Assembly: GCF_030272615.1 (NCBI RefSeq) | Contig: NC_081413.1 | Span: 333,784,302 to 333,848,301, forward strand | Reading direction: 5' to 3' | DNA from: Cryptomeria japonica | Lineage: Eukaryota; Streptophyta; Pinopsida; Cupressales; Cupressaceae | DNA length: 64,000 nucleotides | In this document: positions 9,856-22,175 of the stretch, in pieces | How positions within the stretch are numbered: position 1 is the first letter of the stretch | Layout of the letters: each line of letters opens with the position of its first letter | Made by a program: the position numbers and the translations under genes | Notes under the pieces: generated by a model | Seen by the model: the letters and a program-made list of their open reading frames with translations, nothing else | What the model was told of the DNA's origin: nothing | The model's database searches: none

Positions 9856-12531
9856 ATGAAGAAGAGGGAAGGTCCAAAGTTCAATAGAGACAACTTTAAA
9901 ATATGGAAGGAGAGAATGAAGATATTCATCAGAAGCATGGGTGCTCAAAATTGGAGCTATGTTGAGAATGCTTATGTTATCCCTACCGGTACTCTCACCA
10001 ATGATCAAAAGAGAGAGATTTAGGAGAATGGGCAAGTCATGGAAGCCCTAATTAGCAGTTTATCTGACATTGAGTTTATTGATGTTCAGGACAAAGAGAA
10101 TCCCAAAGAAGTATGGGATGCTCTTGAGAATATCTATGGTGATGATGACCATGTGAAACAAGCTAAGGAAGAAAGCCTTAGGGGAAAGTTTGAAGACATG
10201 CAGATGGTTGAAGGAGAGACCATTCAACATTATGGAATAAGAATCAAAACTGTTGATGGAGATATCAAGAGTGCAGGTGGTAAAATGGAAGATTCCACTA
10301 TTGTTAGCAAAGTTTTGAGATCCTTATTACCGGTCTATGCAATAAGGGTTGCTGCTATTCAGGAGTTGAGGTCTGTAGACAAGACAAAGGTATCCCTAGA
10401 CTCCATCATTGCAAAGTTAACAGTTTATGAGCTAAATAATTATGATGGCAGTATTCAGAAGACTGAATCAGCCTTCAGAGCATCTGCTGCACCATCTAGA
10501 AAAGGCAAAGAAGCTAGTACCAGTGGTGAACCAAGACAAAGTAGAGAAATGGATGATGAGGAGATCCTGATGGAATTTGAAGCTCTTCTTGCTAAGAGAC
10601 TTCCCAAGGGAACTGGTAAATATAGAGGTAATCTTCCTTTGAAATGCTTTTCTTGTAACCAGATAGGACACATTGTTGTAAACTGCCCTAATGGTGACAA
10701 CAAGGATAAATCGGGGAGGTTCAAGAAGTTCAAAGGAGGAAACCGAAGAAACTATTTTGTAGCAATTAATGAAGGTGTCACTGATGAGGAATCAGAAGAT
10801 GAAGAAAATGAAGATATTGTGTTTGTAGCGGTCAAGGAAGATGTGTCAGACAAGAAGGCTCTTGCCTCCCACTTTGATAATTCCAATGAGTGGATTATTG
10901 ACAGTGGTTGTTCTCACCATATGACTGGTGACCAGAGTAAGTTTCTATCTCTGGAAGAGTATGATGGTGGTGTGGTTCATTTTGGTAATGATGCACCATG
11001 TACGGTAAAAGGCAGAGGGTCCATCTCTCTTAATGGAAGAAGTAGTGCTGACAATGTGTATTGGGTAGAAGGTCTTAGGCACAACCTCTTAAGTTTTGCT
11101 CAACTGAATGATAATGGAATCACTCTAGAATTCAAAAATGGAGTGTGCAAAATCAAAGGAAAGAATGGTGAACTGATGGCTACCGGTATGTAGACCAAAG
11201 GTAACCTATTTAAGCTAAATGCTAATGTCCGTACATCTCTTATGGCTAAGTTTGAGGACAACTAGATATGGCATAGGAGACTATGTCATGTAAACTTTGA
11301 CAATATTGTGAAGGCCAGTAAGATCAAGGCAGTTAGAAGATTTCCTGTGCTGAGCAAACCGGAAAATCCTTTGTGCAAAGAGTGTCAACTGGGGAAAATG
11401 TCTTCCTCAACCTTCAAAGGTAAACCTTTCACTGCAGACAATTTACTTGATCTTGTGCATACTAATTTGTGTGGTCCTATGAAAACTAGGAGTGTGCAGG
11501 GAGATAGGTATTTTATGATTCTTACTGATGATTGCTCAAGGATGATGTGGGTCACATTCTTGAAGGACAAATCTGAAGCTTTTGGAAAGTTCAAAGCCTT
11601 CAGAGCACTTGTAGAAAAAGAAAGTGGTAAGAGGATTAAGTGCTTAAGAACTAATCAAGGAGGAGAATTCACTTCTGGTGAATTCAACAAATACTATGAA
11701 GAGAATGGCATCAAGAGGCAACTGTCTACCCCCCAGACTCCACAGAAGAATGGCCTAGCTAAAAGAAACAATCGGACTATGGTTGAAGCAGCTAGAATTA
11801 TGTTGATCCAAGGAAAGGTTGCTCACACCTTTTGGAGAGAAGCGGTGAGCATTGCAATCTACACAATGAATTGGGTACTCATCAAAAAGGGTAAGGAAAA
11901 AACACCTTATGAGTATTGGACCGGTAAGACACCAGTGGTAAGCTACTATAGAGTGTTTGGTAGTAGATGTTATATCAAGAGGAGGGAACATCAGAGCAAT
12001 TTTAATGCTAAATGTGATGAGGGAATATTCCTAGGATATTCCATAGCGAGCAAAGCTCTCAAATGTTTCAACAATAGGACTCAGAGAATTGTTGAAATCA
12101 TCAATGTTAGAGTTGATGAAACCTCTAAGAAATCTAAGGAAACTGGCAGTGAGAAAGTAGGAGATGAACCAGTAGTAACCTTCTAGGAACCGGTTGCAAA
12201 ACAGCCAAGCACTAGTAACAATGCTCCTACACCGGTGGATGCTGATGCTGATGAAGATGAGGATGAAGAAGAAAAGCAAGAGGAAACAACTAAGATCATT
12301 CCTAGGTATGTAAAGCTAAATCATGATCCAAAGCAGATCATAGGAGACAAGGATGCAGGAATTCTTACAAGAAGAAAGATCAGAGAAAACTCTTACATGA
12401 TCTCTGAATTTGTGCCTAAAACATTCAGAGAGGCACATAAAGATGAAGACTAGATCAAGGCAATGGAAGAGGAACTTGACTAGATAGAAAAGAATGGTAC
12501 ATGGTCTTTGGTACCCACACCGGAGCATAAA
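9856..12531 (+). pseudogene. Copia gag-protease-integrase, broken
   Basis: One frame opens at ATG 9856 (MKKREGPKFNRDNFKIWKER). It carries a gag (UBN2-like) region and a CCHC zinc knuckle (CFSCNQIGHIVVNC, near 10650). The aspartic protease site WIIDSGCSHHMTG lies near 10890. The integrase follows, with an HHCC region (WHRRLCHVNF ... CKECQLGK) and a DDE core with LVHTNLCGPM, TDDCSRMMWV and TPQKNGLAKRNNR. An acidic spacer leads toward RT. In-frame stops at 10021, 11191, about 11263, 12184, 12451 and 12481 mostly fit CAG-to-TAG. The frame is lost by a one-base deletion near 12532. The catalytic DSG is intact. Confidence 0.94.
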
Positions 12532-13787
12532 ATGTCATTGGCACCAAATGGGTTTTCAGAAATAAGCTGAATGAAGATGGCTCAGTGGTTAGAAACAAAG
12601 CTAGATTAGTGTGTAAAGGATATGCCCAAGAAGAAGGACAAGACTATGGAGAAACCTTTTCTCCAGTAACTAGATTGGAAGGAGTTCGTATGATTCTTGC
12701 ATATGCAGCATTCAAGGGATCCAAAGTATATCAAATGGATGCAAAGTCTGCATTCCTAAATGGAATACTAGAAGAGGAGGTGTATATAGAGCAACCAGAT
12801 GGGTTTGCCCTATCAGAAGATAGTGACATGGTGTGTAAGCTACATAAGGCCTTGTATGGATTAAAGGAGGCACCTAGAGCATGGTATGAATGATTGCACT
12901 CCCATCTTGTTTAGATTGGATTTGAGAGAACAAGTGAGGATAGTAATATCTACCTGAAGTCAGAAGGAGATCAGATTCTAATCTGTGAGGTATTTATTGA
13001 TGACATAATCTTTGGAGGAGATCATAAGATGAGTCATGACTTTGCAGATGAGATGAAGAAGGAATTTGAGATGTCACTCATAGGGGAGATTAAGTTCTTC
13101 ATTGGACTGTAGATTCAGCAAATGAAAGATGGAATCTTTATCACTCCGTCAAAGTATGTCAAAGAGGTGTTGAAGACCTTTGGCATGGAAGACAGCAAAC
13201 TGGTTGGTACACGGATGATAACCGGTTGTAAACTATCAAAAGAGGATGACTCAACATTGGTAAATGAGAAGGAATACCGATCAATCATTGGTAAGTTGCA
13301 TTATGTAGTGCATAGCAGACTGGACATTGCACATGCAGTGGGCATTACCACTCGGTTCCATAAAATCCCAAGAGAATCCCACTTGGTAGAAGTCAAGCGA
13401 ATTCTTAGATATCTGAAGGGAACTATTGACTGTAGATTACGGTATCCATACAATAATGAATTAAACCTAAGAGTTTTCACAGATGCTGATTGGGCTGGTA
13501 ATGTGGATGACAAGAAGAGCACAACCGATGGTGCATTCTTTCTCAACAGTAGATTGGTCTCATGGATGAGTAAAAAGAAGAGTTGTATCTCTCAGTCTAC
13601 AGCAGAAGTGGAGTATGTTGCAGCTTTTATGAACTACACCCAGACTATTTGGATGAAGCACGTATTAAATGGCTTCAAAGTTCCTGTATCTAAATCAGTA
13701 AGTATATTTTGTGACAACACAAGTGCGGTTAACATCTCCAAGAATCTAGTTTTACAAAGAAGTTATACTAGAACATGTTTTCAGTAA
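12532..13787 (+). pseudogene. Copia reverse transcriptase-RNase H, broken
   Basis: Continuing one base out of frame from the integrase part, this holds GTKWVFRNKLNEDG, ARLVCKGYAQEEGQDYGETF, YQMDAKSAFLNG, KALYGLKEAPRAWY and the catalytic FIDDIIFGG. RNase H follows, with FTDADWAGN, STAEVEYVA and FCDNTSAVNISKN. Stops lie at 12891 (CGA to TGA), 12914 and 13112. After KNLVLQR the usual HIDIRYHFIR segment has been deleted and the frame joins a degraded ANIFTKPLPK tail near 13800. The product would be non-functional. Confidence 0.94.
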
Positions 13788-14118
13788 GGAGTGGTTAGCA
13801 AACATATTCACCAAGCCTCTACCAAAGGCTACCTTTACCTATTTGAGAGGTGAATTAGGGGTGCTTCCCCTTCAAGAGGTGAACTAAAGGTGTGGGCTCC
13901 ACATCAATCAAGACTTTCATTGATATATTTTTCTCAGGATTGGTGTGTTGAAGGATGCTACTCCTTAGGGAGAGTAGCATAGTAGAACATAGATGCTTAT
14001 GCCTTCACTTTGGCATGGTTGTCAAAGGGGGAGAAGATGTAAAGTGGAGAAGATATTTTCAGTAATGGGGGAGAAGATGTGAAGCTTAGAGATATCTTTG
14101 TATATTGCCATCAATGCC

Positions 14119-14130
14119 AAAGGGGGAGAT
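14119..14130 (+). other. Polypurine tract
   Basis: AAGGGGGAGAT abuts the 3' LTR at 14131, the standard position for plus-strand priming. Confidence 0.9.
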
Positions 14131-15632
14131 TGTTGGAATATGTGCAGAGTATGTTGACATGATGATATTGTATGTTGTCATTAATGTCAACATGATGAAG
14201 AGTGAACCGGTATATTGAAGTAAGAACCTGCAAGAGAAACGGTATATGTGAAAAAGTGAAGTGGTATGTCTGTCCAAGTGAACTGGTATGTTGAAATGTG
14301 AACCAGTATATGTGAAAAAGTGAAGCAGTATGTTGGAATGTGAACCGATATATGGAATGTTTTGTATCAAGGTTTCATATGGTATGACTACCAGTTGGTT
14401 TTCTTAGCTTCAGGGTTTTCGGTTGAAGTGTTCTATGCCTATGTGATTTAATTGATGATATTGTGTGATGTGTTAGCATTGTAATGAAGAACAGATTGTG
14501 TTGCCACATCAGCCTTGTGCACATGAAGGATCTTGCATGAAGGAGATTGATCCTATCTACCTCAGGAATGTGTGAACTCTGTAAATGGTGGAGAACGTGT
14601 GATGGGTTATCAGCCTCCAAGAAGCGGTGAAGAACGAATGTTGGAGAATGTATTGAGATATGTTCAAGACTGTTGAATCAACAAAATATGATCAACGGTC
14701 AGGATTGAACTGACTGATTTGCATAACCTAAATATTTAGGGTTTAGGGTTTATGCTACCGGCCTATCTATTTCCTATAAGGTTGATGTTGTTTTTCATGT
14801 TGAGGTTGTTGGCAAATGTTGTGTGTGTATCTAAGTGCAAAGATACATGATTCTTACAAGACTAGATAAGAGAATAGATACCTGCAGAGTGTGAGTGCAG
14901 AAGGAAGGAACTAAAGCAAATCTGCATTGGCATTGAGTGTTGTTACCAGATCATTGTAATACCTGTTAACCTCTAACCACTTCAACAGTTGGAAAATCCC
15001 TTAACAGGGTAGCTTTAACCAGCTTGCTATAAATCCTTTAACAAGGTGACTCAAAATCATTGAGTTCTTAAAATCCTCTAACAAGGTAACCTTTAACAGG
15101 GTTTAACCCTTAACCGGGTATATTAGCCATCCCTTAACCGAGTGATCCCTAGCCGAATCGGTTCCTAACAGAACCTATTGTAAAGTCTTTAACCGGACTA
15201 GGCTCCTAACAAAGTAGACTTCAAAAGGGTTCAAAGAACAACTTGTGGGTATTCATCCCCACCGTGGTTTTTCCCAGTTGGGTTTCCACGTGAAAAATAT
15301 GTCTGTTATGTGTGATGCTTTGTTATTCTCTGTTAAGCAATAAAGCATGTTGAACTAGTAAGTCTTTACATTTCAGTTGAAGTATTACTAGTGTATGCAT
15401 ATGGGTGAAGGGGAAATAAGATGTTAGATTGTGTGTAAAGTTGAGTTACCAGTTTATGTCTTTCACTGTGCTTAACCTGTAGTAATTTGGTTTAGACCAG
15501 TGTTATTGCTTTCCAGTCAAAGTGCAGGATTCTCAGTCAAACCGGTTCAAGGAAAAGTGTTTTTATCAGTACTGATTCACCCCCCCCCTCTCAGTACCGG
15601 TTTGGTACTAACTGTTCATCATTGAGTTATCA
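14131..15632 (+). repeat. Copia 3' LTR
   Basis: It starts TGTTGGAATATG and ends GAGTTATCA. Relative to the 5' LTR it has lost some ACCGGTAT units near 14310, has a mutated TATA region (CTGTAAAT near 14579), and carries an extra short segment near 15117 (GGGTATATTAGCCATC). Most single-base differences are transitions. Confidence 0.93.
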
Positions 15633-17134
15633 AATTTCTTGCATCAACAAACCACATATGCATGTATATACAAACATAATAAACACACTGGTGAAGAAGA
15701 ATCGTGGTGTTCCCTGTCTCACCAAAGTGAGAGAAGGAAAACCATCTCCTTGCACTCCATACACTTTCAAACATGAAGCATGTATATAATGCATCACACA
15801 CATTAAATAAATGTGTTAGTCCATCATTAACAACACATAAATAAAATTAACATTTCCTTTTTAATAAAATACGATGCAGAAGCAAAGTTCACAACTACTC
15901 ATCAATAAGCAATATTGCATAATCAAATTCACCTAATCACACTCCCAAGCATAATACCAGAATACACATCACAATAAATCCACCATCCACATAAGCCACA
16001 TAAAAGTCAACCTTGGTCAATGAGGTCAAACAAGGCCTAAACAGGGTAGGGGTACTACATTATCTAATTATTTCTTGTTTTGATTATTTATTTATTTATT
16101 TGCACTGTTGTTTTATTTAATTGGAGCATTTATTTATATTGCCTTTGATTTATTTTATTGGGCTTTAATTTATTATTATTGTTTATTATATTATTATTAT
16201 TACATTCTCTTGTTACTAATTGAGTAATTAAATATTATGTTTATACCTACCCTATTATTTTATTGGTTGAGATTTGAGGGTAAGTAGATAATATTATTTT
16301 ATATTCTTGCCTCAATTTTTGGAAGGGGGTTGGTATAAAATATATTCTATTGGAATATTTTGATTGGCAGATATTCTTTTGTAGTTTTGAATGAGTTTCT
16401 ATTTATTGGCTTTGTGAGCATTTTTGTGTGGGTTCTTCTGGATATCTTTCTATGACTTTTGAATTTTAGATTTGCTTGGAGGGAGAATTGTTTGGTTGGG
16501 TTGAATTTTGGAAATCTTGTTGGTTTGGACTTTTGCTCTTCTACTAATGCATTACCATCACTCTACTTCTAGGTTGGAGATCTTTTTCCATTCTTGCATT
16601 TTGATTTTTGAAAAGAGTTGTTTTCTTCGTGACTGCTAAAAGATTGTTTTAAGAGATTTGTGAATGAATTATTATTCTATTATCAGTTTTTGGGAGTAAT
16701 ATTTTGGAAAAAAAAGATTTATATATGATTCTATGAATCTGTGTTTTGTATTGCCGGAAAAAGGCATTTGTGTATGTTGATATGTTGATTATAAGTTGTC
16801 TGTGAATGTATTGTGGTAACAGTTGGTTTTGTGAGGTTTATTTGTTGTTCCATACCCTGTCATGTGTCCATTATCCATAAGCCTTGATTTGTTGAATTAT
16901 GCCTCTGGGGGTTGATTGCTTTGATTTAGCCATGTGATGTATTTTGATGTTATATTCTTATGTTGGAGTCTTGTAGTGTCATGTTGTATCCTATGGTTGT
17001 TAGGTGTTAGCTTAGGTCTTGAGTGTGCATTGGAACCTTATGTCATCTCTTAGCATAGGGGGTGGTTCTTATTTGGTTCCACATGGTCAGGTGGTTTGAT
17101 GTCTTCTACCATTGGGATATTCTTCTTGGATGTT

Positions 17135-17162
17135 GGGTAAGTCCAAGAAGTTGTGTCCACTT
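17135..17162 (+). repeat. Left terminal inverted repeat
   Basis: 28 bp beginning GGGTAAGTCCAAGAAGTTG; it matches the right end except at position 9. Confidence 0.9.
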
Positions 17163-18028
17163 TTTGGCCAAAAAGTGGAAGTTTTTTCCCTTTTTTTTTC
17201 GATTTCATCCCGTTTGACCTAAATATTTGAGGCACTTAAAGGATGATTCTTGAAAAAAATCAGTAATAGAAAATGTAGTGCTCGAAGTCTACTTTCCAAA
17301 TATGTAATTTTTTTCAATACCCAGATCTTAAAAAGGAAGTTTGAATAGGCATTAGTAAAACCTATAGTTTAAAAGTCACTTTTTAGGAGCATACCATGCC
17401 CGTGTACAGCAAGCATAATTTGACCTAAATGAAATCATTTTTCTTTATCCTTTTGGGAAAAGATCTATAACTCACTCATCTTTGATGAGGGTATTTTTCT
17501 GTAATTTTTTTCCATATATTTTTTTTTGTTATTTTTTAATTGGGCATAATCACTATTTTGAAAAATCCGTGTGTACGGCAAGCATAATTTGACCTAAACT
17601 TACATTTTTAAAATTATTTTTTTTGTTTTTAAACTGTATAAATTTGTTTGTAGTTTGATGTCATATAATTTTTTTTTCACAAAACTTAAAGACAACAAAG
17701 TTATTAAAATTTTAAAAAACCATGTTATTTCAAGTTTATGGATCTCTTTCATTAGAAATTATTTTAAAATTAAAAATATTGATCCATTCTCTTAAAAAAT
17801 TATATATTTGGAATCTAGACAGTGTGTACTATAATGGGATTTTGTTGTTTAAAAAATTTCTAAAAATTAGGTGTTCAGATATATTTTTGATGTCTTTTTT
17901 TTGTATGAAGCCTGATTTAGGCTTGAAGTTGCAGGTCAAACCAGTTCTAAGCCTTAGGTTCAGCTTTTCAAACCATTTACCAAGCCTAATTCTGAACCTA
18001 CAAGTGGGCCCCAAACAAATCTTTTTAC

Positions 18029-18155
18029 AAACGGGATCCCGTGTTGAAAACGGGATCCCGTTATTTATTGCAAATTATTAAAAAAAAAAAAAAAGCAAAC
18101 GGGATCCTGTTCCAAATTAAAACGGGATCCTATTTTCAACACGTGATCCTGTTTG
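18029..18155. repeat. Left cluster of GGGATCCC palindromes
   Basis: There are five units of the form AACGGGATCCCGTT or one to three changes from it, separated by 10-35 bases (two perfect ones near 18031 and 18050). The same unit is clustered near the right end of the transposon, so these are candidate transposase-binding sites. Confidence 0.85.
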
Positions 18156-18340
18156 CTTTTACCATTAATTTTTTTTTTTGAATTGTATAAATATATGATC
18201 ATTTAACATAATAAAACATGTCGATTCAAATGTGTGAGTTTTTACATGATATATTATGATCTAGTTGTCCTTTGGATGCTTTTTGGTTGCAATTTAGATC
18301 CATTTTTTGAAGGTGGCATTTATTGCATAAGTTTTTAGTC

Positions 18341-21300
18341 ATGGGGTCTAAACAACGTCAGAAGAAGAAAGAAAGGAGGAAATTAACCATCGAGGAAATT
18401 CAAGAAGAACAAGAGAAGGAGGCCAAACATCAAAGGGATAGAAGAATAACGATTCGATAAATGAATAATCCTGATGCTTTTGGATCCACAACAATGGAAG
18501 AGACAAACATTCAAGATGATGCCTTGGGGGATCAGATGGGCGTAGATGATGCAATTATGGATGATGATGATGTGAATGAAATAATTATGAAGAATATTAC
18601 AAGTACAACATCCTCAAATCTAGGTACATCTTCAAATTATCCAGGTACATCTTCAAATCCTTCTCTGCAAGACATGGATAATGTGATTATAGGTGATCTT
18701 CATATTGCTGATTTAGTAGAAGCTAGATATACCAATGTTGAGGTTGATAGAATTGTCCATGAAAATGAAAACCTTCATGTTGGTAGAGATGAAATTATTT
18801 TGAATGTTGAAACTGAAAATCCTTTTGAACATGGTGAAAATGAAAATCCTCCAATTGTTGAAGATCAGGGAAACTTTTTTACAAAAATTTAAAAAAATGT
18901 TTTGGATAATCTTCCTGGTAAGGTTTCTTGGAGACAGATAAGAACATATGCCAATAGAATATACAAAGAATTTTTTTATTGAAAAAAACTTGCAATTCAA
19001 TGTCAACTTATGATGCAATTGATGAGAATGTGGAAAATGAGAAAAGTGATGAAAAAAATAGGCATCTATGTGAAAGCATAAAAAAAAGATGAATCTGTTA
19101 AGCATGTTATGTCTACTATTGAAAGTGCCATTGAATCTATTGGTACAATGAGTTGATCTAAAGATAAGAATGCAGCACGATGAGCGATAACAACAGGCAT
19201 AGTGAATAAAGCAACCTTGAATAAAAGGATGGTAAGCAACATTAGTGGAATTTTAAAGATGCATCCTAAAACATTGGTTAGAGCAGCTAAAAGAAGAGAA
19301 AGTATTGAAAGTGATCCAATCAACCAAAGTTGGAGTTTTAGTGGTAGACTTTGCATGTTAGATATGAAATTGAATATTGAAGTGAAATATTTGGTTGAAA
19401 AGTTTTGGCATGATAATACAAGGGTATCATCTAATGCTAGAGATGTTCTAAAGTTGAGAGTGGGGTGTAAAATTCATGACCCTCATCCAAAACACCTATT
19501 AGACACAACTCAAACTGAATTTTATAGAAAATTTTTGGATGAAGTTTTGTTACCTGGAAATATCACTATAAGTCAAAGATCATTTGAAAAATGCAAGCCC
19601 TGGTATGTGAAAATTAACAAGCAAATAGTCTCTTCTTGTTGTAAAATGCACGTGCAATTTCATTACTATTATGATGTTTTTTGATACATACATTGTGTTT
19701 TGCATAGTAACATGCTTATCCAGGAATGTGGTATTGATATGCCACCTGAATAAATCAAAGAATTTGAAGCAAGTTTATTTTGTCAAAGAACTGATGGACA
19801 ATTATTTTATTTACATTCATGTATTTCTGGACAATGTTCTAGTTGTGGCAATTTTTCATCACTAGTAGAATGTATGCATGAGAGTAGTGAAACTGATTTT
19901 GGACAACAACTAGTGGATGTTAGAAGATTTAAGAATGTTGAGTATCCCTTAAAGGATGGGAAAATAGGAAAGCATGTTGATTTAATCACAAATAAGGTTA
20001 GTGTACATGCATTCGTGTCAGAATTTAAAAGTAAGATTGTACCAAAATATGTGACACACTCTCAACATGCTAGATGGCTTGATTCTCAATTTCGCACATG
20101 TAGAAATACATTTCCAGTTGGAAGTATACTATCAGTGGTGGACTTTGCAGAAAACTATACTCTTAAGCCACAAGAGGAAATTCAATCTCAATATTACAAT
20201 TCCACTCAAGTTGCTATTTTTGTTCATATTGTTTATAGACACGCAGATGATAGCACAGAGGATGATAGAAAAATCCTAAGGGAGTATCATTTCTATGTGA
20301 GTGATAATAGGATGCACTCGCCAGAGTTTGTTCAATATTGTTTCAGTATATTCTATAGAAATATAAGAGAAAGAGGAATCTAGATGACAGGAACATCTTA
20401 TATGGTTAGATAATTGTACTGGACAATTCAAGAATGCTCAAATGTTTTATTGGTTAAGCAGGGCTCACAAGGAATACAATATCCAACATATATGGAGTTT
20501 TTTTGAAGCTGGACATGGCAAAGGAGAACATGATGGAGCTGGTGCATGTGTTAAAATAATTTTTTCTAGAGAGCAATTAAAATTTGAAGATAATGTAAAA
20601 TTTAAAGATGCACGTGCAATTGTAGATTGGTGTAACACAACCTTATCTACTGGATCAAGTGTGGACTCTACAATTCAATGATTCTTTTGGTTAGTTGAAG
20701 AAGAAAACATTGTGTCGAAACTTGATTGTGAGACAAATAGCAGATCAACGAAATGGCATTCATTTAAGAGTTCAAATGCAAGCACATGGACTATATGGAT
20801 AAGGGAACTTGCATGTTTTTGTCATTTTTGTATTTCAGGTGATTCTGGTGTATGTGAGAATACTAAATGGGTTGAAGATTGGAATCAAAGATCGTTGACT
20901 CCTACTCAAGCACAAGATCAGATTAACACAATTGAAGATAATGATGAACTATTTGCATCAGATGATTATGATCGTGTTTCAGACCTTGTACAGAAAGGTA
21001 AGATCATTTTTTATTATTTTGTTGGCCATTTAATAAAATTAGTTTCAAACTTTTTTATATTTGGTGTAAATTAAAAATGGCATTTTTTTAATTCTAAATT
21101 GTGATAATTTATTAACTTTTTGTTTGTCTAGGACATGTGTATGCCATTGTTGCACCTGAGGACAATGAAGAGGAAACATAATATTGGTTGGCTTGATGTT
21201 TTGAGACTAGACACAAACTAGTTAATCCTCGAGAAGATGATGATGGTTTTTATTATCCAACTGGTTCAATGGTAGTTGTTGGAACTTGGCTAAGGAAATA

Positions 21301-21517
21301 TTTGACAAGGAAGAATGGTTTGCCTGCTTTTGAAGATTATGAAACACATAAGAAGATAATACACTACTCACATTTGATTGTTGCAACAAATATACAACTA
21401 GTGAGATATCGCGGCAGACCTAGTAATAAAAAGTTGTGGACAATTTCTATGGAAGATCACGAGACAATTATAGATGCTTTGGAAAAAAGAGAGGATGTAG
21501 ATGGTATAATGGAATAA
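18341..21517 (+). pseudogene. DDE-like transposase of an unusual family, broken
   Basis: The frame opens at ATG 18341 with a strongly basic start (KQRQKKKERRK) and an acidic middle (18480-18890). A conserved core follows: KMHPKTLVRAAKRRES, a cysteine/histidine region (SSCCKMHV ... IHCVLHSN ... SCISGQCSSCGN), then VVDFAENYTLKPQEE near 20140, LDNCTGQFKNAQMFYW near 20413, and GHGKGEHDGAGACVK near 20512. These last three would supply the three acidic catalytic residues. The C-terminal part has CFCHFCISGDSGVC and ends near 21517. An intron is likely at 20998-21131 (GTAAGA...TGTCTAG). At least eight stops (for example 18458, 18891, 20679, 21181) and a frameshift near 20385 inactivate it. Several stops fit CGA-to-TGA or CAA-to-TAA. 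Confidence 0.82.
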
Positions 21518-21786
21518 GTATGTAAATAAAGAGGTATGTATACATGTTAAATGTATGTATGTATATATTGTGTACATATATAATTTCTTTTTATTACATA
21601 CCATTTGATCATATAGATGGTTTAAATATTATTGTTTGATATATATAGGTCCATCCCCTTATTGAGAGCTCTTACACAATTGTGTTACATGTAATGGAAT
21701 AAGTATTTAATATATAGAGGTAAGTATACTTGTTTTAAAATTATGTATGTCTTTTGAAATGATTATACTTGCTTTAAAATTATACT
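21518..21786. other. Transposon 3' flank, no gene
   Basis: AT-rich DNA after the transposase frame with two similar GGAATAAGTATxTAA...GAGGTA segments (21511 and 21696). No coding or RNA feature is seen. Confidence 0.5.
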
Positions 21787-22175
21787 TCAAATGATCCTCT
21801 TTTAAGGCAGTGTCCTATTTCTAGTTTGATCCCCTTAAGCCACATGTCCCAATTGTACACCCATGCCCTTAAGCCGAGTCATGTCCTAATCAATTAATCT
21901 CTCCTTGAGCCATGTCCTATAATTTAGTTCAAATGATCCTCTTTTAAGGCACATGTCCTATTTCTAGTTTCATCCCCTTAAGCCACATGTCCCAATCGTA
22001 CACCCATCCCCTTAAGCCGAGTCATGTCCTAATAGATTAATTTCCCCTTAAGTCATGTCCTATAATTTACTTCAAATGATCCTCTTTTAAGAAACATATC
22101 TTATTTCTATTTTGATCCCCTTAAGCCACATGTCCCAATTGTACACCCATGCCCTTAATCCGAGTCATGTCCTAA
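21787..22175. repeat. Tandem repeats, CCCCTTAAGCC orientation
   Basis: Three diverged copies of about 140 bp contain ATGATCCTCTTTTAAG, CCCCTTAAGCCACATGTCC and TTAAGCCGAGTCATGTCC (near 21790, 21933 and 22076). Their core is the reverse complement of the GGCTTAAGGGGAC motif in the next array, so the two arrays form a loose palindrome. Confidence 0.85.

Larger units (their letters stand above)
8281..15632 (+). mobile_element. Complete but dead Copia retrotransposon
   Basis: This is a 7,352-bp element flanked by the 5-bp target duplication AATTT (8276-8280 and 15633-15637). It has LTRs of 1,504 and 1,502 bp, a primer-binding site, one broken gag-pol frame in the Copia order (gag, protease, integrase, RT, RNase H), and a polypurine tract. 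The LTRs differ by several percent, mostly transitions, so the insertion is not recent. The FIDDIIFGG RT motif and long LTRs suggest a SIRE/Tork-like lineage, but I cannot place it firmly. Confidence 0.95.
7658..16059 (-). repeat. Long Gypsy-type LTR, minus, interrupted by Copia
   Basis: The two flanks (7658-8280 and 15633-16059) are one LTR of the TGTAGTACC family in reverse orientation. The right edge is GGGGTACTACA at 16049-16059. The conserved block GTGGAGCCAGGTGGAGACGA and the paired GTACCTAC...GGTACTTGTACC element at 8225-8275 also occur at 29340-29400 (plus) and 53420-53480 (minus). The Copia element 8281-15632 split it between the GTACCTAC block and the segment containing TTCCCTGTCTCACC. 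The left part is AT-rich and its outer edge is lost. Confidence 0.72.

Noticed and set aside
18713..19105. 130-codon minus-strand open frame
   Set aside because: It is antisense to the acidic part of the transposase frame and has no domain.
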